From contig NZ_CP147915.1 in NCBI RefSeq assembly GCF_039645585.1, positions 868,001 to 932,000 on the forward strand: DNA of 64,000 nucleotides, in the 5' to 3' direction. Below the pieces are notes generated by a model. The model saw only the letters and a program-made list of their open reading frames with translations. It was not told the DNA's origin and ran no database searches. Below, piece by piece: positions 26,256-35,571 of this stretch (its first letter is position 1; every line of letters begins with the position of its first letter). Origin of the DNA: Sulfurimonas sp. HSL-1656. Lineage in GTDB: Bacteria; Campylobacterota; Campylobacteria; Campylobacterales; Sulfurimonadaceae. A program made the position numbers and the translations under genes.

Positions 26256-28094
26256 ATGAAAAGCCCCACAGAAAATATTATCGTCGGTGATTACCAGGAG
26301 ATCCTGGAACTCCAGAATGCCATCTTGGAAAAGGTGGCCGAAGATGCAAGCAAAGAGGCGGTGCTCGAGGAGCTCTGCCGGTTGCAGGAGAAGATGGTCC
26401 CGGGCAGCGTCGCGTCGATCATGCTGCTGAATACCGATGACGGCAAGCTCTACGTCGAGGCGGCGCCGTCGCTCCCAAAGGGGGCGATCGGGACGCTCGA
26501 CGGAGTACTCCCGGGTCCGCGCAACGGCTCCTGCGCCAATGCGCTGCTGCGGAACGAACCGCAGTATGTCTGCGACATCAGCACCGACGAGCGCTGGCAG
26601 AACGTGCTGGAGCTTGCGCAGAAGTTCGGGCTTAATGCCTGCTGGTCCCTGCCGGTGGTCCTCGAGGGAAAGACGGTCGGCACATTCGCCCTGACCTCGT
26701 TTGAAGCGCGTACGCCGACCCTGTTCCATAAGATGCTGCTCATGGTGGGTGCCCGGATCGTCAGCATCGTCCTCAAACGGGAACAGCACCGGGAAAAACT
26801 GAGCTACCTCGCCTTTCACGACCCGCTGACGGGACTGGTGAACCGGGTGATGCTCGAAGAGCGGCTCAAACACATGATCGCCCGTTCCGAACGCACGGGA
26901 AAAGGCGCGGCGCTCTTTTTCATCGACCTGGACCGCTTCAAATTCCTCAACGATACCTACGGGCACGCCACCGGGGACCGCCTGCTGGTGGAGGTGGCGA
27001 AGCGCCTCGGCGAGAACGTGCGCAACGAGGATACGGTGGCGCGTTTCGGCGGCGACGAATTCGTCATCCTGTTCGAAGAGGATGAGGACAGGGATGAGGT
27101 CCTGGAAAAGGCCCAGCGCCTGATCGATGCTTTCAGCGAACCGTTCCAGCTGGCCGAGCAGCGTTTCCATATCTACGGCAGCGTCGGCATCGCCATGTTC
27201 CCGGCTGACGGGAAGGATGCCCAGTGCCTGCTCAAGCATGCCGATACGGCGATGTACCAGGCGAAACAGGCCCAGGACCACATCCGCTTCTACACGCCGC
27301 AGATGAGCGAACAGAGCTTCAAGAGCCTGGTGCTGGAGAAGGAGCTGCGCGAAGCGATCAGCAACAACGAGTTCGTCGTCTACTACCAGCCCGTATTCGA
27401 AGGCAGCGGCACGAGTATCCGCGCGGCGGAGGCCCTTGTGCGCTGGCAACACCCCGAACGCGGACTGCTGCTGCCCAGCGAATTCATCCCCTTCGCCGAA
27501 GAGACCGGACTGATTTCGCGGATCGACGAGATCGTGCTGATCCAGGTCATTGCCGACCTGCGGCGCTGGCATGCGATGGCGATCAACAGGATCATCCCGC
27601 TCTCGGTCAATATCTCCGGCCGACATATCAATGAAAAAGATGTGACCCGCCTGACGGAGATCCTCAACCGCAGCGCCCTGGCGCGCGACTACATCGGACT
27701 GGAACTGACGGAGACCTACCTGATGCAGTTTGCCGAGGAGACGGTCGTACAGCTCGAACGGCTCAAACATGCCGGGGTCAGGCTGGCCATGGATGATTTC
27801 GGCAGCGGCTACTCGTCGCTGGGGTACCTCAAGCGTTTCAAGATCGATACCCTCAAGATCGACCAGCTCCTTGTACGCGACATCGTGGAAAACCCCGATG
27901 ACCGCTCCATCGCCGAAGCGATCATCAAAATGGGGCACAGTCTTGGGCTGCAGATCGTCGCAGAGGGGGTCGAGACGCTGGAACAGCTGGAACTGCTCAA
28001 GACGATGGAGTGCGATGCCCTGCAGGGGTTCTATTTCGACCGGGCCCTGCCGCCGGAGCTCTTTGAACTCAAATACCTGCGGAGGCGGGGATGA
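26256..28094 (+). CDS. GAF-GGDEF-EAL cyclic di-GMP enzyme
   Basis: A 612-residue soluble signalling protein. A GAF domain (~25-170) is followed by a GGDEF domain whose active motif FGGDEF near 263 is intact and preceded by an RNED inhibitory site (RxxD) at the correct five-residue distance. The EAL domain (~355-610) keeps the catalytic set: AEALVRW, LSVNISG, ELTE, MDDFGSGYSS, LKIDQ and EGVE. It could therefore both make and break cyclic di-GMP, with the GAF domain sensing a ligand. It lies 4 bases after ligA and overlaps the next gene by 4 bases. Confidence 0.93.
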   Translation: MKSPTENIIVGDYQEILELQNAILEKVAEDASKEAVLEELCRLQEKMVPGSVASIMLLNTDDGKLYVEAAPSLPKGAIGTLDGVLPGPRNGSCANALLRNEPQYVCDISTDERWQNVLELAQKFGLNACWSLPVVLEGKTVGTFALTSFEARTPTLFHKMLLMVGARIVSIVLKREQHREKLSYLAFHDPLTGLVNRVMLEERLKHMIARSERTGKGAALFFIDLDRFKFLNDTYGHATGDRLLVEVAKRLGENVRNEDTVARFGGDEFVILFEEDEDRDEVLEKAQRLIDAFSEPFQLAEQRFHIYGSVGIAMFPADGKDAQCLLKHADTAMYQAKQAQDHIRFYTPQMSEQSFKSLVLEKELREAISNNEFVVYYQPVFEGSGTSIRAAEALVRWQHPERGLLLPSEFIPFAEETGLISRIDEIVLIQVIADLRRWHAMAINRIIPLSVNISGRHINEKDVTRLTEILNRSALARDYIGLELTETYLMQFAEETVVQLERLKHAGVRLAMDDFGSGYSSLGYLKRFKIDTLKIDQLLVRDIVENPDDRSIAEAIIKMGHSLGLQIVAEGVETLEQLELLKTMECDALQGFYFDRALPPELFELKYLRRRG

Positions 28095-28639
28095 GAAGCG
28101 CAGGCATGCTGCTTGCGGCGACGCTGCTGTGCGCTGCCGAGCGCAGCGGCCCCTACCTGGAAGCGGGGGCGGGCGTGGGCAGCTACAACGACGACAGCCG
28201 CCGTGCGGAGGTTACGACCGACAGCGTGACACAGTACCGTTTCGGCGCGGGGGCGTTTATCAATAACTACCTTTCCGTCTCGCTTGATTATGCCCAGTTC
28301 GGGGCGTTCGACGGGCGTACGGGAACAGGCGAAACCTCCCGGGAGACTTTCAAAGTGCTGTCGGCCGCCGTGACGGGGCACTACCCCGTCTTTAACGAAC
28401 GGATCGACCTCTATGCGCGTTTCGGCGCCGGCGAGCTTTACTGGGACCAGAGCCGCCCCGAGCGCAAAAGCAGCTCGGCCGGGACGGTCGTCTACGGCAT
28501 CGGCGTCGGTGTCCGGGCGCTGGAGTGGATCACGGTCAACGCGGGGTATGACTTCTACCAGTTCGGGATGGACGAGAACGGGACATCCTATGATATGAGT
28601 CTCGGGAGTGCCTATGTCGGCATCCAGGTGCTTTTTTAG
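28091..28639 (+). CDS. small outer-membrane beta-barrel protein
   Basis: A 182-residue protein with a short signal peptide (cleavage near CAAE) and an eight-strand opacity/OmpW-like barrel pattern: PYLEAGAGVGSYND, YRFGAGAFI, LYARFGAGELYW, WITVNAGYDFYQF, and a C-terminal LGSAYVGIQVLF ending in Phe. It overlaps the cyclic di-GMP gene by ATGA and the tlyA gene by one base. Function is unknown; a membrane protein gene also sits between ligA and tlyA in Campylobacter. Confidence 0.75.
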   Translation: MRSAGMLLAATLLCAAERSGPYLEAGAGVGSYNDDSRRAEVTTDSVTQYRFGAGAFINNYLSVSLDYAQFGAFDGRTGTGETSRETFKVLSAAVTGHYPVFNERIDLYARFGAGELYWDQSRPERKSSSAGTVVYGIGVGVRALEWITVNAGYDFYQFGMDENGTSYDMSLGSAYVGIQVLF

Positions 28640-29346
28640 TGCGTCTTGACCACTACCTTGTCGAAGCGGGCCTGGCACCGACGCGTTCGAAAGCGCAGCA
28701 GCTCGTCAAAGCCGGGAGTGTCACCGTCGAGGGCAGCGTCGTGACGAAACCGGCCTTCGACGTAACGTCCCAGCAGGTAGCGGTGACCGAAGCCATGCCC
28801 TATGTCAGCCGCGCGGCGCTGAAGCTCAAGGGGTTCCTGCCATCCTTGCCGTTTGACGTCAGGGGGATGTATGCGCTCGATATCGGCGCTTCGACGGGGG
28901 GATTCACCCAGGTGCTGCTCGAAGCGGGTGCGGCAGCGGTCGATGCCGTCGATGTCGGCAGGGACCAGCTGCACCCGGAGGTGAAGGCGGACCCCCGCGT
29001 CCGGAGCTTCGAACAGACCGATATCCGCCGTTTCGCGCCGGGCCGGTCCTATGACGTTGTCACGAGCGACGTCTCGTTCATTTCGCTGCACCATATCCTC
29101 GATGACGTGGAGCGGCTCGCAGCGCACTGGATCGTGCTGCTCTTCAAACCGCAGTTCGAGGTCGGCCGCGACGCGGCGCGGGACAGGAAGGGGGTCGTCA
29201 CGGACCAGGCGGCCATAGCGAAGGCGATGGCGGATTTCGAAGCGGCCTGCGCGGCGCGGGGCTGGCGGCTGTGTGTGAAGGAACAGGCCGCAATCACGGG
29301 CAAGGAGGGGAACAGTGAGACATGCTACTGCTTTGAAAGAGGTTGA
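28639..29346 (+). CDS. tlyA: TlyA-type rRNA 2'-O-methyltransferase
   Basis: A 235-residue protein with an N-terminal S4 RNA-binding domain (RLDHYLVEAGLAPTRSKAQQLV) and a FtsJ-type SAM methyltransferase domain (ALDIGASTGGFTQVLLE near 80, then SDVSFISL and LFKPQFE). The family methylates cytidines in 16S and/or 23S rRNA and affects capreomycin sensitivity. The GTG start overlaps the previous stop by one base. Its order before ribF matches Campylobacter. Confidence 0.93.
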   Translation: MRLDHYLVEAGLAPTRSKAQQLVKAGSVTVEGSVVTKPAFDVTSQQVAVTEAMPYVSRAALKLKGFLPSLPFDVRGMYALDIGASTGGFTQVLLEAGAAAVDAVDVGRDQLHPEVKADPRVRSFEQTDIRRFAPGRSYDVVTSDVSFISLHHILDDVERLAAHWIVLLFKPQFEVGRDAARDRKGVVTDQAAIAKAMADFEAACAARGWRLCVKEQAAITGKEGNSETCYCFERG

Positions 29347-30154
29347 GGCCGTCGCCATCGGGGGCTTTGACGGGATGCACGAAGGGCATCAGCACCTTTT
29401 CAACGCCCTGGGCGAAGCGGGGGCGATCGTCGTGATCGAGACGGGATACGCCAACCTGACCCCGGGTCGCGAGCGGGAACATTTCACGTCACACCCCATC
29501 GTCTACCTCCCCCTTGACGATATCCGTATGCTCGACGACCGGGGTTTCGTCGACTATCTTCTGGAACGTTTCCCGGCACTTTCAAAGATCGTCGTGGGGT
29601 ATGACTTCCGGTTCGGCCGCGACCGCAGGTTCTCCCATGCGGACCTCACAAAGGCGTTCGGCGGCAAGGTACAGGTGATTGACGAAGTGACCGTCGGCGG
29701 CGAGTCGGTGCATTCGCACAAGATCCGGGCGAAGCTGATCATCGGCGATATCACCGGGGCGAACCGCTTCCTCGGCCACCACTATACCGTCCGCGGCAGG
29801 GTTGTCGCCGGGCAGGGGATCGGAAAGAAAGAGCTCGTGCCGACGGTCAACATGCTCACCGACGGCTTTCTGCTCCCCAAAGAGGGGGTCTACGCGAGCC
29901 TCGCCCGCCTCGACGGCGAGGAGCACTACCATCCCGCCGTCACCTTTATCGGCCACCGTGTCACCACCGACGGCAGTTTTGCCGTGGAAACACACGTGCT
30001 CGACGGGGAGATCGTCTGTCGGGAACAGATCGATGTCAGTTTCGTCCGGCGGCTGCGCGGCAACGAAAAATTCCCTTCGCTGGAGGCATTGAAGGCGCAG
30101 ATTGCACTGGACACCGCGGCAGCACGCAAAGCGGTGGTACGGCTGGAGCTTTGA
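29315..30154 (+). CDS. ribF: bifunctional riboflavin kinase/FAD synthetase
   Basis: A 279-residue RibF that makes FMN and then FAD. The N-terminal nucleotidyltransferase domain has GGFDGMHEGHQHLF, and later VVGYDFRFGRDR. The C-terminal kinase domain has GIGKKELVPTVNM and GVYASL...VETHVLDGE. The start GTG at 29315 overlaps tlyA by 32 bases and puts the nucleotide motif at the usual distance. It is probably the last gene of the ligA operon; a 155-base gap follows. Confidence 0.94.
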   Translation: MRHATALKEVEAVAIGGFDGMHEGHQHLFNALGEAGAIVVIETGYANLTPGREREHFTSHPIVYLPLDDIRMLDDRGFVDYLLERFPALSKIVVGYDFRFGRDRRFSHADLTKAFGGKVQVIDEVTVGGESVHSHKIRAKLIIGDITGANRFLGHHYTVRGRVVAGQGIGKKELVPTVNMLTDGFLLPKEGVYASLARLDGEEHYHPAVTFIGHRVTTDGSFAVETHVLDGEIVCREQIDVSFVRRLRGNEKFPSLEALKAQIALDTAAARKAVVRLEL

Positions 30155-30273
30155 ACGCTTTTTATGCATCACCGGTGCCCGAATGGCGCAATACTGCCCA
30201 TTCTTGGCGGCTTTTTCCGGCGACAAGCCGCCGCTTCGGGCATTGGCTTAGGCTCTTTTAATGCGAAGAGGGC

Positions 30274-30279
30274 TATAAT
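30274..30279 (+). promoter_or_regulatory. -10 box (TATAAT) for atpB
   Basis: TATAAT 31 bases before the GTG start at 30310, in the only sizeable gap between ribF and atpB. Confidence 0.6.
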
Positions 30280-30309
30280 CGCACAACTATTTTGATCGAA
30301 GGAATTCTC

Positions 30310-30990
30310 GTGGGTGAACTCTTTACTTTCTTCGGTGTGATCAGCGAAAATCACGCCTACCTCTTTATGTCGCATATGCTGCTGACAGCACTGATCGTTA
30401 TTATGCTTGCCAAAATGGCGACCAAGAACCTCAAAGTCGTCCCGGGGGGCACACAGAACCTGATGGAAGCGTACCTCCAGGGTGTCGTTGCAATGGGTTC
30501 GGACGTTATGGGCCGCGAAAAAGCGATGCGCTACCTGCCGCTCGTCGCGACGCTGGGTCTCTTTATCGGTATTGCCAACCTGATCGGGGTTATCCCGGGC
30601 TTTGAAGCACCGTCCGCATTCCTGGACTTTACGCTGGCGCTGGCGCTGATCGTATTCATCTACTATAACTTTGAAGGTATCCGCCGCAACGGTGTTGTCG
30701 CCTACTTCAAACACTTCATGGGGCCGGTTTGGTGGCTCGCATGGCTGATGTTCCCGATCGAGATCGTTTCACACATCTCCCGTATCGTTTCGCTTAGCTT
30801 CCGTCTTTTCGGTAACGTCAAAGGGGACGACATGTTCCTGATGGTCATGCTGATGCTCGCCCCGTGGCTGCTGCCGATGATCCCGTTCGCGCTGCTGTCA
30901 TTCATGGCGCTTCTGCAGGCATTCATCTTCATGATGCTGACCTACGTTTACCTTGGCGGGGCCGTGACGCTTCACGAAGAATCCCACTAA
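30310..30990 (+). CDS. atpB: F0F1 ATP synthase subunit a
   Basis: A 226-residue inner-membrane subunit forming the proton half-channels against the c-ring. The essential Arg is Arg165 in SLSFRLFGNV, and the last helices (LQAFIFMMLTYVYLGGAV) match the family. The frame is open to a TTG at 30292, but the GTG at 30310 has an AAGGA site 7 bases upstream and gives the usual Campylobacterota N-terminus GELFTFFG. As in other Campylobacterota, it is encoded apart from the main atp cluster, which is not in the window. Confidence 0.94.
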   Translation: MGELFTFFGVISENHAYLFMSHMLLTALIVIMLAKMATKNLKVVPGGTQNLMEAYLQGVVAMGSDVMGREKAMRYLPLVATLGLFIGIANLIGVIPGFEAPSAFLDFTLALALIVFIYYNFEGIRRNGVVAYFKHFMGPVWWLAWLMFPIEIVSHISRIVSLSFRLFGNVKGDDMFLMVMLMLAPWLLPMIPFALLSFMALLQAFIFMMLTYVYLGGAVTLHEESH

Positions 30991-31008
30991 TTTCTTCCGC
31001 AATGCCGC

Positions 31009-31278
31009 ATGAAACGCAGCACGTTTGATACGCTTCTGAGTTTCCTGCTCGGCTTTGCCTGGGCCCTGCTGGTGCTGGGTTCCTGGCTTGTCTTCAATAT
31101 TACCGCCATCTTCGGTTTCTCCATCGCACTGCTCGCCACCATCCTGTTTGTTTTTCTGGTACTTTGCGCCGTTTTGATGCTCGAAGGGCTCAACCTCTAT
31201 AAAGACCGTGTCGAAAACCAGCGCCGCCAGACCGAACTGCTGCAGCGGATCGCGGAGCTGCTTGAAAAGGAGGCGTGA
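31009..31278 (+). CDS. small two-helix membrane protein after atpB
   Basis: An 89-residue protein with two long hydrophobic helices (~8-33 and 36-60) and a charged helical C-terminus with heptad character (KDRVENQRRQTELLQRIAELLEK). It follows atpB by 18 bases and precedes the thiE-like gene by 4, so it is co-transcribed. No family was recognised. The position suggests, but does not show, a link to the ATP synthase or membrane assembly. Confidence 0.65.
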   Translation: MKRSTFDTLLSFLLGFAWALLVLGSWLVFNITAIFGFSIALLATILFVFLVLCAVLMLEGLNLYKDRVENQRRQTELLQRIAELLEKEA

Positions 31279-31282
31279 ACGC

Positions 31283-31867
31283 ATGCCTTTTTTCGCCTAC
31301 CTGATCACCGACGGCTGTTACGGCGCCGCGACCCCGGGCGCCTTCGCCAAACGGCTTGAAACGCTCTTTGAGGCCCATAGCGTCGATTATGCACTCTACC
31401 GGGATAAAGCGAATCCGGACTATGCGCGGTTTGCCGCCGTGTTCGTCGATGGGTGCCGGGCGCACGGGGTCAAAGCGATCCTGCATCAAGATACGGCCCT
31501 GGCACTTTCCCTGGGGGCGGACGGCGTGCACCTGACGTCGACGCAGTTCGACGCGATCAAAGGGGCGAAAGAAGCGGGGCTCTTTACCGTGATTTCCGCG
31601 CACAGCCCCGTCGAACTGGCGCATGCGGCGGCCGAGGGGGCCGATGCCGCGACCTACAGCCCGATCTTCGAGAGTCCGGGCAAAGGGGAGCCCAAAGGTT
31701 TAGACGATTTAAATGAAACAGCGGGTAAAATTGACCTACCTGTTATCGCGCTGGGGGGCATCGTCAGCCCCGATCAGATCAGCGCGGTCCGCGCCGCCGG
31801 TGCTGCCGGTTTTGCATCGATCAGATACTTTATAAATTCAGCCAAGGAATCCTTTTGTTCGAAGTGA
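31283..31867 (+). CDS. thiamine phosphate synthase family protein (ThiE/TenI)
   Basis: A 194-residue TIM-barrel protein of the ThiE/TenI family. Typical parts are LYRDKANP (phosphate-side Arg/Lys strand), [32 protein letters not shown] and [11 protein letters not shown] with the phosphate-binding Gly. ThiE makes thiamine phosphate; TenI-type relatives are aromatising tautomerases. ATG 31283 has a strong AAAAGGAGG site; the frame is open upstream. It overlaps gatB by 13 bases. Which of the two activities it has is not decided by the sequence alone. Confidence 0.8.
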   Translation: MPFFAYLITDGCYGAATPGAFAKRLETLFEAHSVDYALYRDKANPDYARFAAVFVDGCRAHGVKAILHQDTALALSLGADGVHLTSTQFDAIKGAKEAGLFTVISAHSPVELAHAAAEGADAATYSPIFESPGKGEPKGLDDLNETAGKIDLPVIALGGIVSPDQISAVRAAGAAGFASIRYFINSAKESFCSK

Positions 31868-33279
31868 TTATCGGACTCGAAGTCCACGTCCAGCTCAATA
31901 CGAAAACCAAACTTTTTTGTTCGTGTCCCACCAGTTTCAACGACCGTCCGAACGTCAACACCTGCCCCACCTGTCTGGCCCTCCCGGGTGCACTCCCGGT
32001 CTTCAACAAAGGCGCGCTTCACAAGGCGGTAATGTTCGGGACCGCGATCGATGCGACGATCAACCGTACCAGCTTCTTCGACCGCAAAAGCTACTTCTAC
32101 CCGGACAGCCCGAGCGCGTACCAGATCACGCAGCTCTATACGCCCGTCGTCGAGCACGGAAAGCTCGAGATCGACTTTGAAGACGGCTCCCACAAGACGA
32201 TCCGCATCAACCGCGCCCACATCGAGGCGGATGCCGGTAAAAACATCCACGACGGCGCGGTTTCGAAAGTCGACCTCAACCGTGCGGGTACGCCGCTCGT
32301 CGAGATCGTCTCCGAGCCGGACATGCGTTCGGCGGACGAGGCGATCCTCTACCTCAAAAAGCTGCACTCCATCGTACGTTACCTTGATATCTCGGATGCG
32401 AACATGCAGGAGGGCTCCTTCCGCGTCGACGTCAACGTCTCGATCCGCCCCAAAGGGGACGAAAAGCTCTATACCCGTGTCGAGATCAAGAACATCAACA
32501 GCTTCCGCTTCATCCAGAAAGCGATCGAGATGGAGGTCCAGCGCCAGATCGATGCCTGGGAAGACGGCGTCTATGACGAGGAGATCGTCCAGGAGACCCG
32601 CCTGTTCGACCAGGCGAAGCAGGAGACCCGCTCCATGCGCGGCAAGGAAGAGGCGGCGGATTACCGCTACTTCCCCGAACCGGACCTCCTCAAGGTCGTC
32701 GTCGACGACGCGATGTACGAGACCGCGACGCAGATCCCCGAACTGCCGGACGAGAAGCGCGAGCGCCTCGTCAAAGAGCACGGCCTGCGCGAGTATGATG
32801 CGAGCGTCATTACCGCCGAGCTGGAGATGGCCAACTTCTTCGAGAAGATGCTCTCCCAGGGCATCAGCGCCAAGAATGCCGTCACCTGGCTCACCGTAGA
32901 GCTTCTGGGGCGTCTCAAGGGCGGCGTCACGGTTGCCACTTCGCCGGTCGATGCCGACAAACTGGGCCTTATCGTCAAACGTATCGAAGACAACACCATC
33001 AGTGGCAAAGCGGCCAAAGAGGTGCTTGACTACCTGATGGAAAACGACGAGAGCGTCGATGCGACGATCGACAAACTGGGCCTCAAACAGGTCAGCGATA
33101 CGGGGGCCATCGAAGCGATGGTCGATGAGATCCTTGCGGCGAACCCGGCCAAGGTCGAAGAGTACCGCGGCGGCAAAGACAAGCTTTTCGGTTTCTTTGT
33201 CGGCCAGGTGATGAAAGCTAGCAAAGGCAGCGCGAATCCTCAGGCGGTAAACGATATCCTCAAGCAGAAGCTGGGCTGA
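31855..33279 (+). CDS. gatB: Asp/Glu-tRNA amidotransferase subunit B
   Basis: A 474-residue GatB, the kinase/tRNA-binding subunit of GatCAB, which amidates Glu-tRNA(Gln) and Asp-tRNA(Asn). The start is a TTG at 31855 after AAGGAATCC, giving [21 protein letters not shown]. Other family motifs are [36 protein letters not shown] and the C-terminal YqeY-like tail with [11 protein letters not shown]. gpsA follows closely in Campylobacter; here two potassium-channel genes intervene. Confidence 0.96.
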   Translation: MFEVIIGLEVHVQLNTKTKLFCSCPTSFNDRPNVNTCPTCLALPGALPVFNKGALHKAVMFGTAIDATINRTSFFDRKSYFYPDSPSAYQITQLYTPVVEHGKLEIDFEDGSHKTIRINRAHIEADAGKNIHDGAVSKVDLNRAGTPLVEIVSEPDMRSADEAILYLKKLHSIVRYLDISDANMQEGSFRVDVNVSIRPKGDEKLYTRVEIKNINSFRFIQKAIEMEVQRQIDAWEDGVYDEEIVQETRLFDQAKQETRSMRGKEEAADYRYFPEPDLLKVVVDDAMYETATQIPELPDEKRERLVKEHGLREYDASVITAELEMANFFEKMLSQGISAKNAVTWLTVELLGRLKGGVTVATSPVDADKLGLIVKRIEDNTISGKAAKEVLDYLMENDESVDATIDKLGLKQVSDTGAIEAMVDEILAANPAKVEEYRGGKDKLFGFFVGQVMKASKGSANPQAVNDILKQKLG

Positions 33280-33283
33280 TACC

Positions 33284-34849
33284 GTGAACCTCTTCTCCAG
33301 GGCGCTTGTCGACAGTGCCTATGCTCTGGAGTCCTCCGAAGGCCTGCGCCGCTCGCGCCACCATGTCGACAACCTGATGAACAACGCCGGGTACCGCTAC
33401 AAGCGTTACTTCGACCTTTTTATGATGGTGCTGATCCTCTCGAGCGTCTTCATCCTTATCCGCGACGTCAAGTTCCAGCAGAATGATTTCCTGGCCGTTT
33501 TCAACAACTACATCATCTCCTTCATCTTCCTGATCGAATACCTGATGCGCTTCTGGGTCAGCAGCGACAGTGCGCGCATTATTATCGACCAGTACGAGAA
33601 GGATGTGCTGCTGCAGCGGAACTTCCGTGTCGGCAGGGCCGTGATGAAGGCGCTGTACGCCAAGTGGCGCTACATGAGCTCCCTGGCAGCCATCATCGAC
33701 CTGCTGGCGATCATGCCGTTTTTCCACGAGCTGCGGCTGCTGCGCCTCTTCATTATCTTCAGGGTCTTCAAGCTCTTCCGCTACGCCCAGAACATGCACC
33801 ATTTCGGGGCGATTCTGGCCAGCAAGAAGTTCGAACTGCTGACACTGTTTACCTTCGTCGGCCTCATCATCTTCGTTGCCTCGGTGATGATCTACGTCAT
33901 GGAGGCGCTCAACCCCGACTCCAAGGTCAACACGCTCTTTGACGCGCTCTACTGGTCGGTCGTGACGATCTCGACCGTGGGGTACGGCGATGTCGTCCCC
34001 GTCAGCGGCGAAGGGAAGATCGTGGCACTGATCGTCATCGTCTCCGGGGTGGCCGTCCTTGCCTTCGCAACCTCGATCGTCGTGTCGGCCTTCACCGAGA
34101 AGCTCGACGATATCCGCGACGGGAAGCTGATCCAGGAGTTGCAGAAACTGAAGCACATCTACCTGATCTGCGGCTACGGCACGGTGGCGCAGCAGACGGC
34201 CTCCAAACTCCGCCGGATGGGCCGGGAGGTGGTCATCCTCGACGCCGATGCATCGAAGATCGCCGAAGCGCGGCGGCATCATGACCTGGCCCTGGCGTTC
34301 GACCCCGCCAGCCTGGAATCGATCGGGCAGCTCGGCATCGACCCCGTACGGCAGATCCGGGCCGTCATCCTGCTCGGCGATACCGATGTCGAAAACGTCT
34401 ATACGGCACTGACGATGCGTTCGATGAACAAAGAGCTGCGGATCCTCTCCCTGCTCCATGACAAAAAACACCGCCGCAAACTGGAGAGTGCCGGGGTGAA
34501 CGACATCGTCTACGCCCAGGAGCTGATCGGGCAGCTGTCGCGCGAATACAGCGACCAGCCCATTGCGTTCGAGGCGCTGCATGCGCTGCGTGCCGAGCAC
34601 TCCGGTGTCGTGATCGACGAGATCCTCGTCGACGAGCGGATGGCCCGTTTCATACAGAACGTGCAGGATCTGAAAATCAGGGGAGGGCGCATCATCCTGC
34701 TCGGCGTCGAGTCGCGCAGCGAGCAGCGTTTCGTCTTCAACCCTGCGTCCGATTTCGCCCTCGGCGAGGGGGACCTGCTGGTCGTCATAGGGGAGAATGC
34801 GATGCTGCATGAGTACCGCATCGATCTTCACAAGGCGGTGCGCACATGA
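33284..34849 (+). CDS. voltage-sensor-like potassium channel with RCK domain
   Basis: A 521-residue membrane protein. Six-helix channel architecture: S1-S4 at ~45-165, with an Arg-rich S4 (LRLLRLFIIFRVFKLFRYA), and the pore with the K+ selectivity filter TVGYGD near residue 232. The cytoplasmic part is an RCK/TrkA-N domain (YLICGYGTVAQQTASKL near 290) and TrkA-C-like folds to the end. It would conduct K+ under control of a nucleotide or ion. The GTG start follows gatB by 4 bases and the end overlaps a second RCK gene by 4. Confidence 0.9.
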   Translation: MNLFSRALVDSAYALESSEGLRRSRHHVDNLMNNAGYRYKRYFDLFMMVLILSSVFILIRDVKFQQNDFLAVFNNYIISFIFLIEYLMRFWVSSDSARIIIDQYEKDVLLQRNFRVGRAVMKALYAKWRYMSSLAAIIDLLAIMPFFHELRLLRLFIIFRVFKLFRYAQNMHHFGAILASKKFELLTLFTFVGLIIFVASVMIYVMEALNPDSKVNTLFDALYWSVVTISTVGYGDVVPVSGEGKIVALIVIVSGVAVLAFATSIVVSAFTEKLDDIRDGKLIQELQKLKHIYLICGYGTVAQQTASKLRRMGREVVILDADASKIAEARRHHDLALAFDPASLESIGQLGIDPVRQIRAVILLGDTDVENVYTALTMRSMNKELRILSLLHDKKHRRKLESAGVNDIVYAQELIGQLSREYSDQPIAFEALHALRAEHSGVVIDEILVDERMARFIQNVQDLKIRGGRIILLGVESRSEQRFVFNPASDFALGEGDLLVVIGENAMLHEYRIDLHKAVRT

Positions 34850-35571
34850 CCATGGATGCCATCATTCTTTTCGGGTACAACGAATTTGCGCGGGAGATCG
34901 CGCAGCAGCTCCGCTACACCTGCCCGCGCATCGTCGTTTATGCGCTCAACAACAGTGATGTCGAGCAGGCGCAGGCCGCGGGGCTCGAGGCGCACCTCGC
35001 GGACCTCGAGGACAACTGGGACGATCTGCTCTCCTTTGACCTCGCCGTGACGCGGATCATCTGCGCCCTTGAGAGCGAGGCGGAAAACGTCTTCCTGACC
35101 CTCTCGCTGCGCGACCGATTCCCCGATGCCGTGATCGTCGCCCTGGCCACGACGCAGGAGAATTCTTCCAAGCTCCGCCTGGCCGGTGCCAACAAGGTCA
35201 TTGCCGAACTGCAGACGACGGCGAACCTGATCATCGAGCGGCTGGAGAAGCCGGTGATCACGCGGCTGCTTGAAGCGCTCATGGATACGCAGATGGAGCT
35301 CAAGGTCGCCCAGATTGTCCTCTCGGAGCAGTCATCCGCGGTCGGCAGTCATATCAACGAACTGCTCGAATCGACGCAGCGGGACATCATCGTCCTGGCC
35401 GTCGTGGACCAGCGTATGAGCGAGTCGTTTATTTTTACGGCCAAAGGCTACAACCACCTGCTGAATGCGGGGGATGTTTTAGTCGTGATAGGCTACGATA
35501 AGGAGATCAAGGCATTTGAAGAGGAAGTCGGAGGGGTATGTGAAACGGATCGCAGTCATCGGAGCGGGTAA
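34846..35571 (+). CDS. stand-alone RCK/TrkA-type regulatory protein
   Basis: A 241-residue cytoplasmic protein with an N-terminal RCK/TrkA-N-like fold (IILFGYNEFAREIAQQL, a degenerate nucleotide loop lacking the usual GxGxxG) and a C-terminal TrkA-C domain (GSHINELLE...LNAGDVLVVIGYD). It is coupled to the channel gene, so it likely supplies the second RCK layer of the gating ring. Its last 32 bases overlap gpsA. Confidence 0.82.
   Translation: MTMDAIILFGYNEFAREIAQQLRYTCPRIVVYALNNSDVEQAQAAGLEAHLADLEDNWDDLLSFDLAVTRIICALESEAENVFLTLSLRDRFPDAVIVALATTQENSSKLRLAGANKVIAELQTTANLIIERLEKPVITRLLEALMDTQMELKVAQIVLSEQSSAVGSHINELLESTQRDIIVLAVVDQRMSESFIFTAKGYNHLLNAGDVLVVIGYDKEIKAFEEEVGGVCETDRSHRSG

Noticed and set aside
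33260-34831. 523-residue antisense frame opposite the K+ channel
   Set aside because: It mirrors the channel gene codons and shows no domain of its own.
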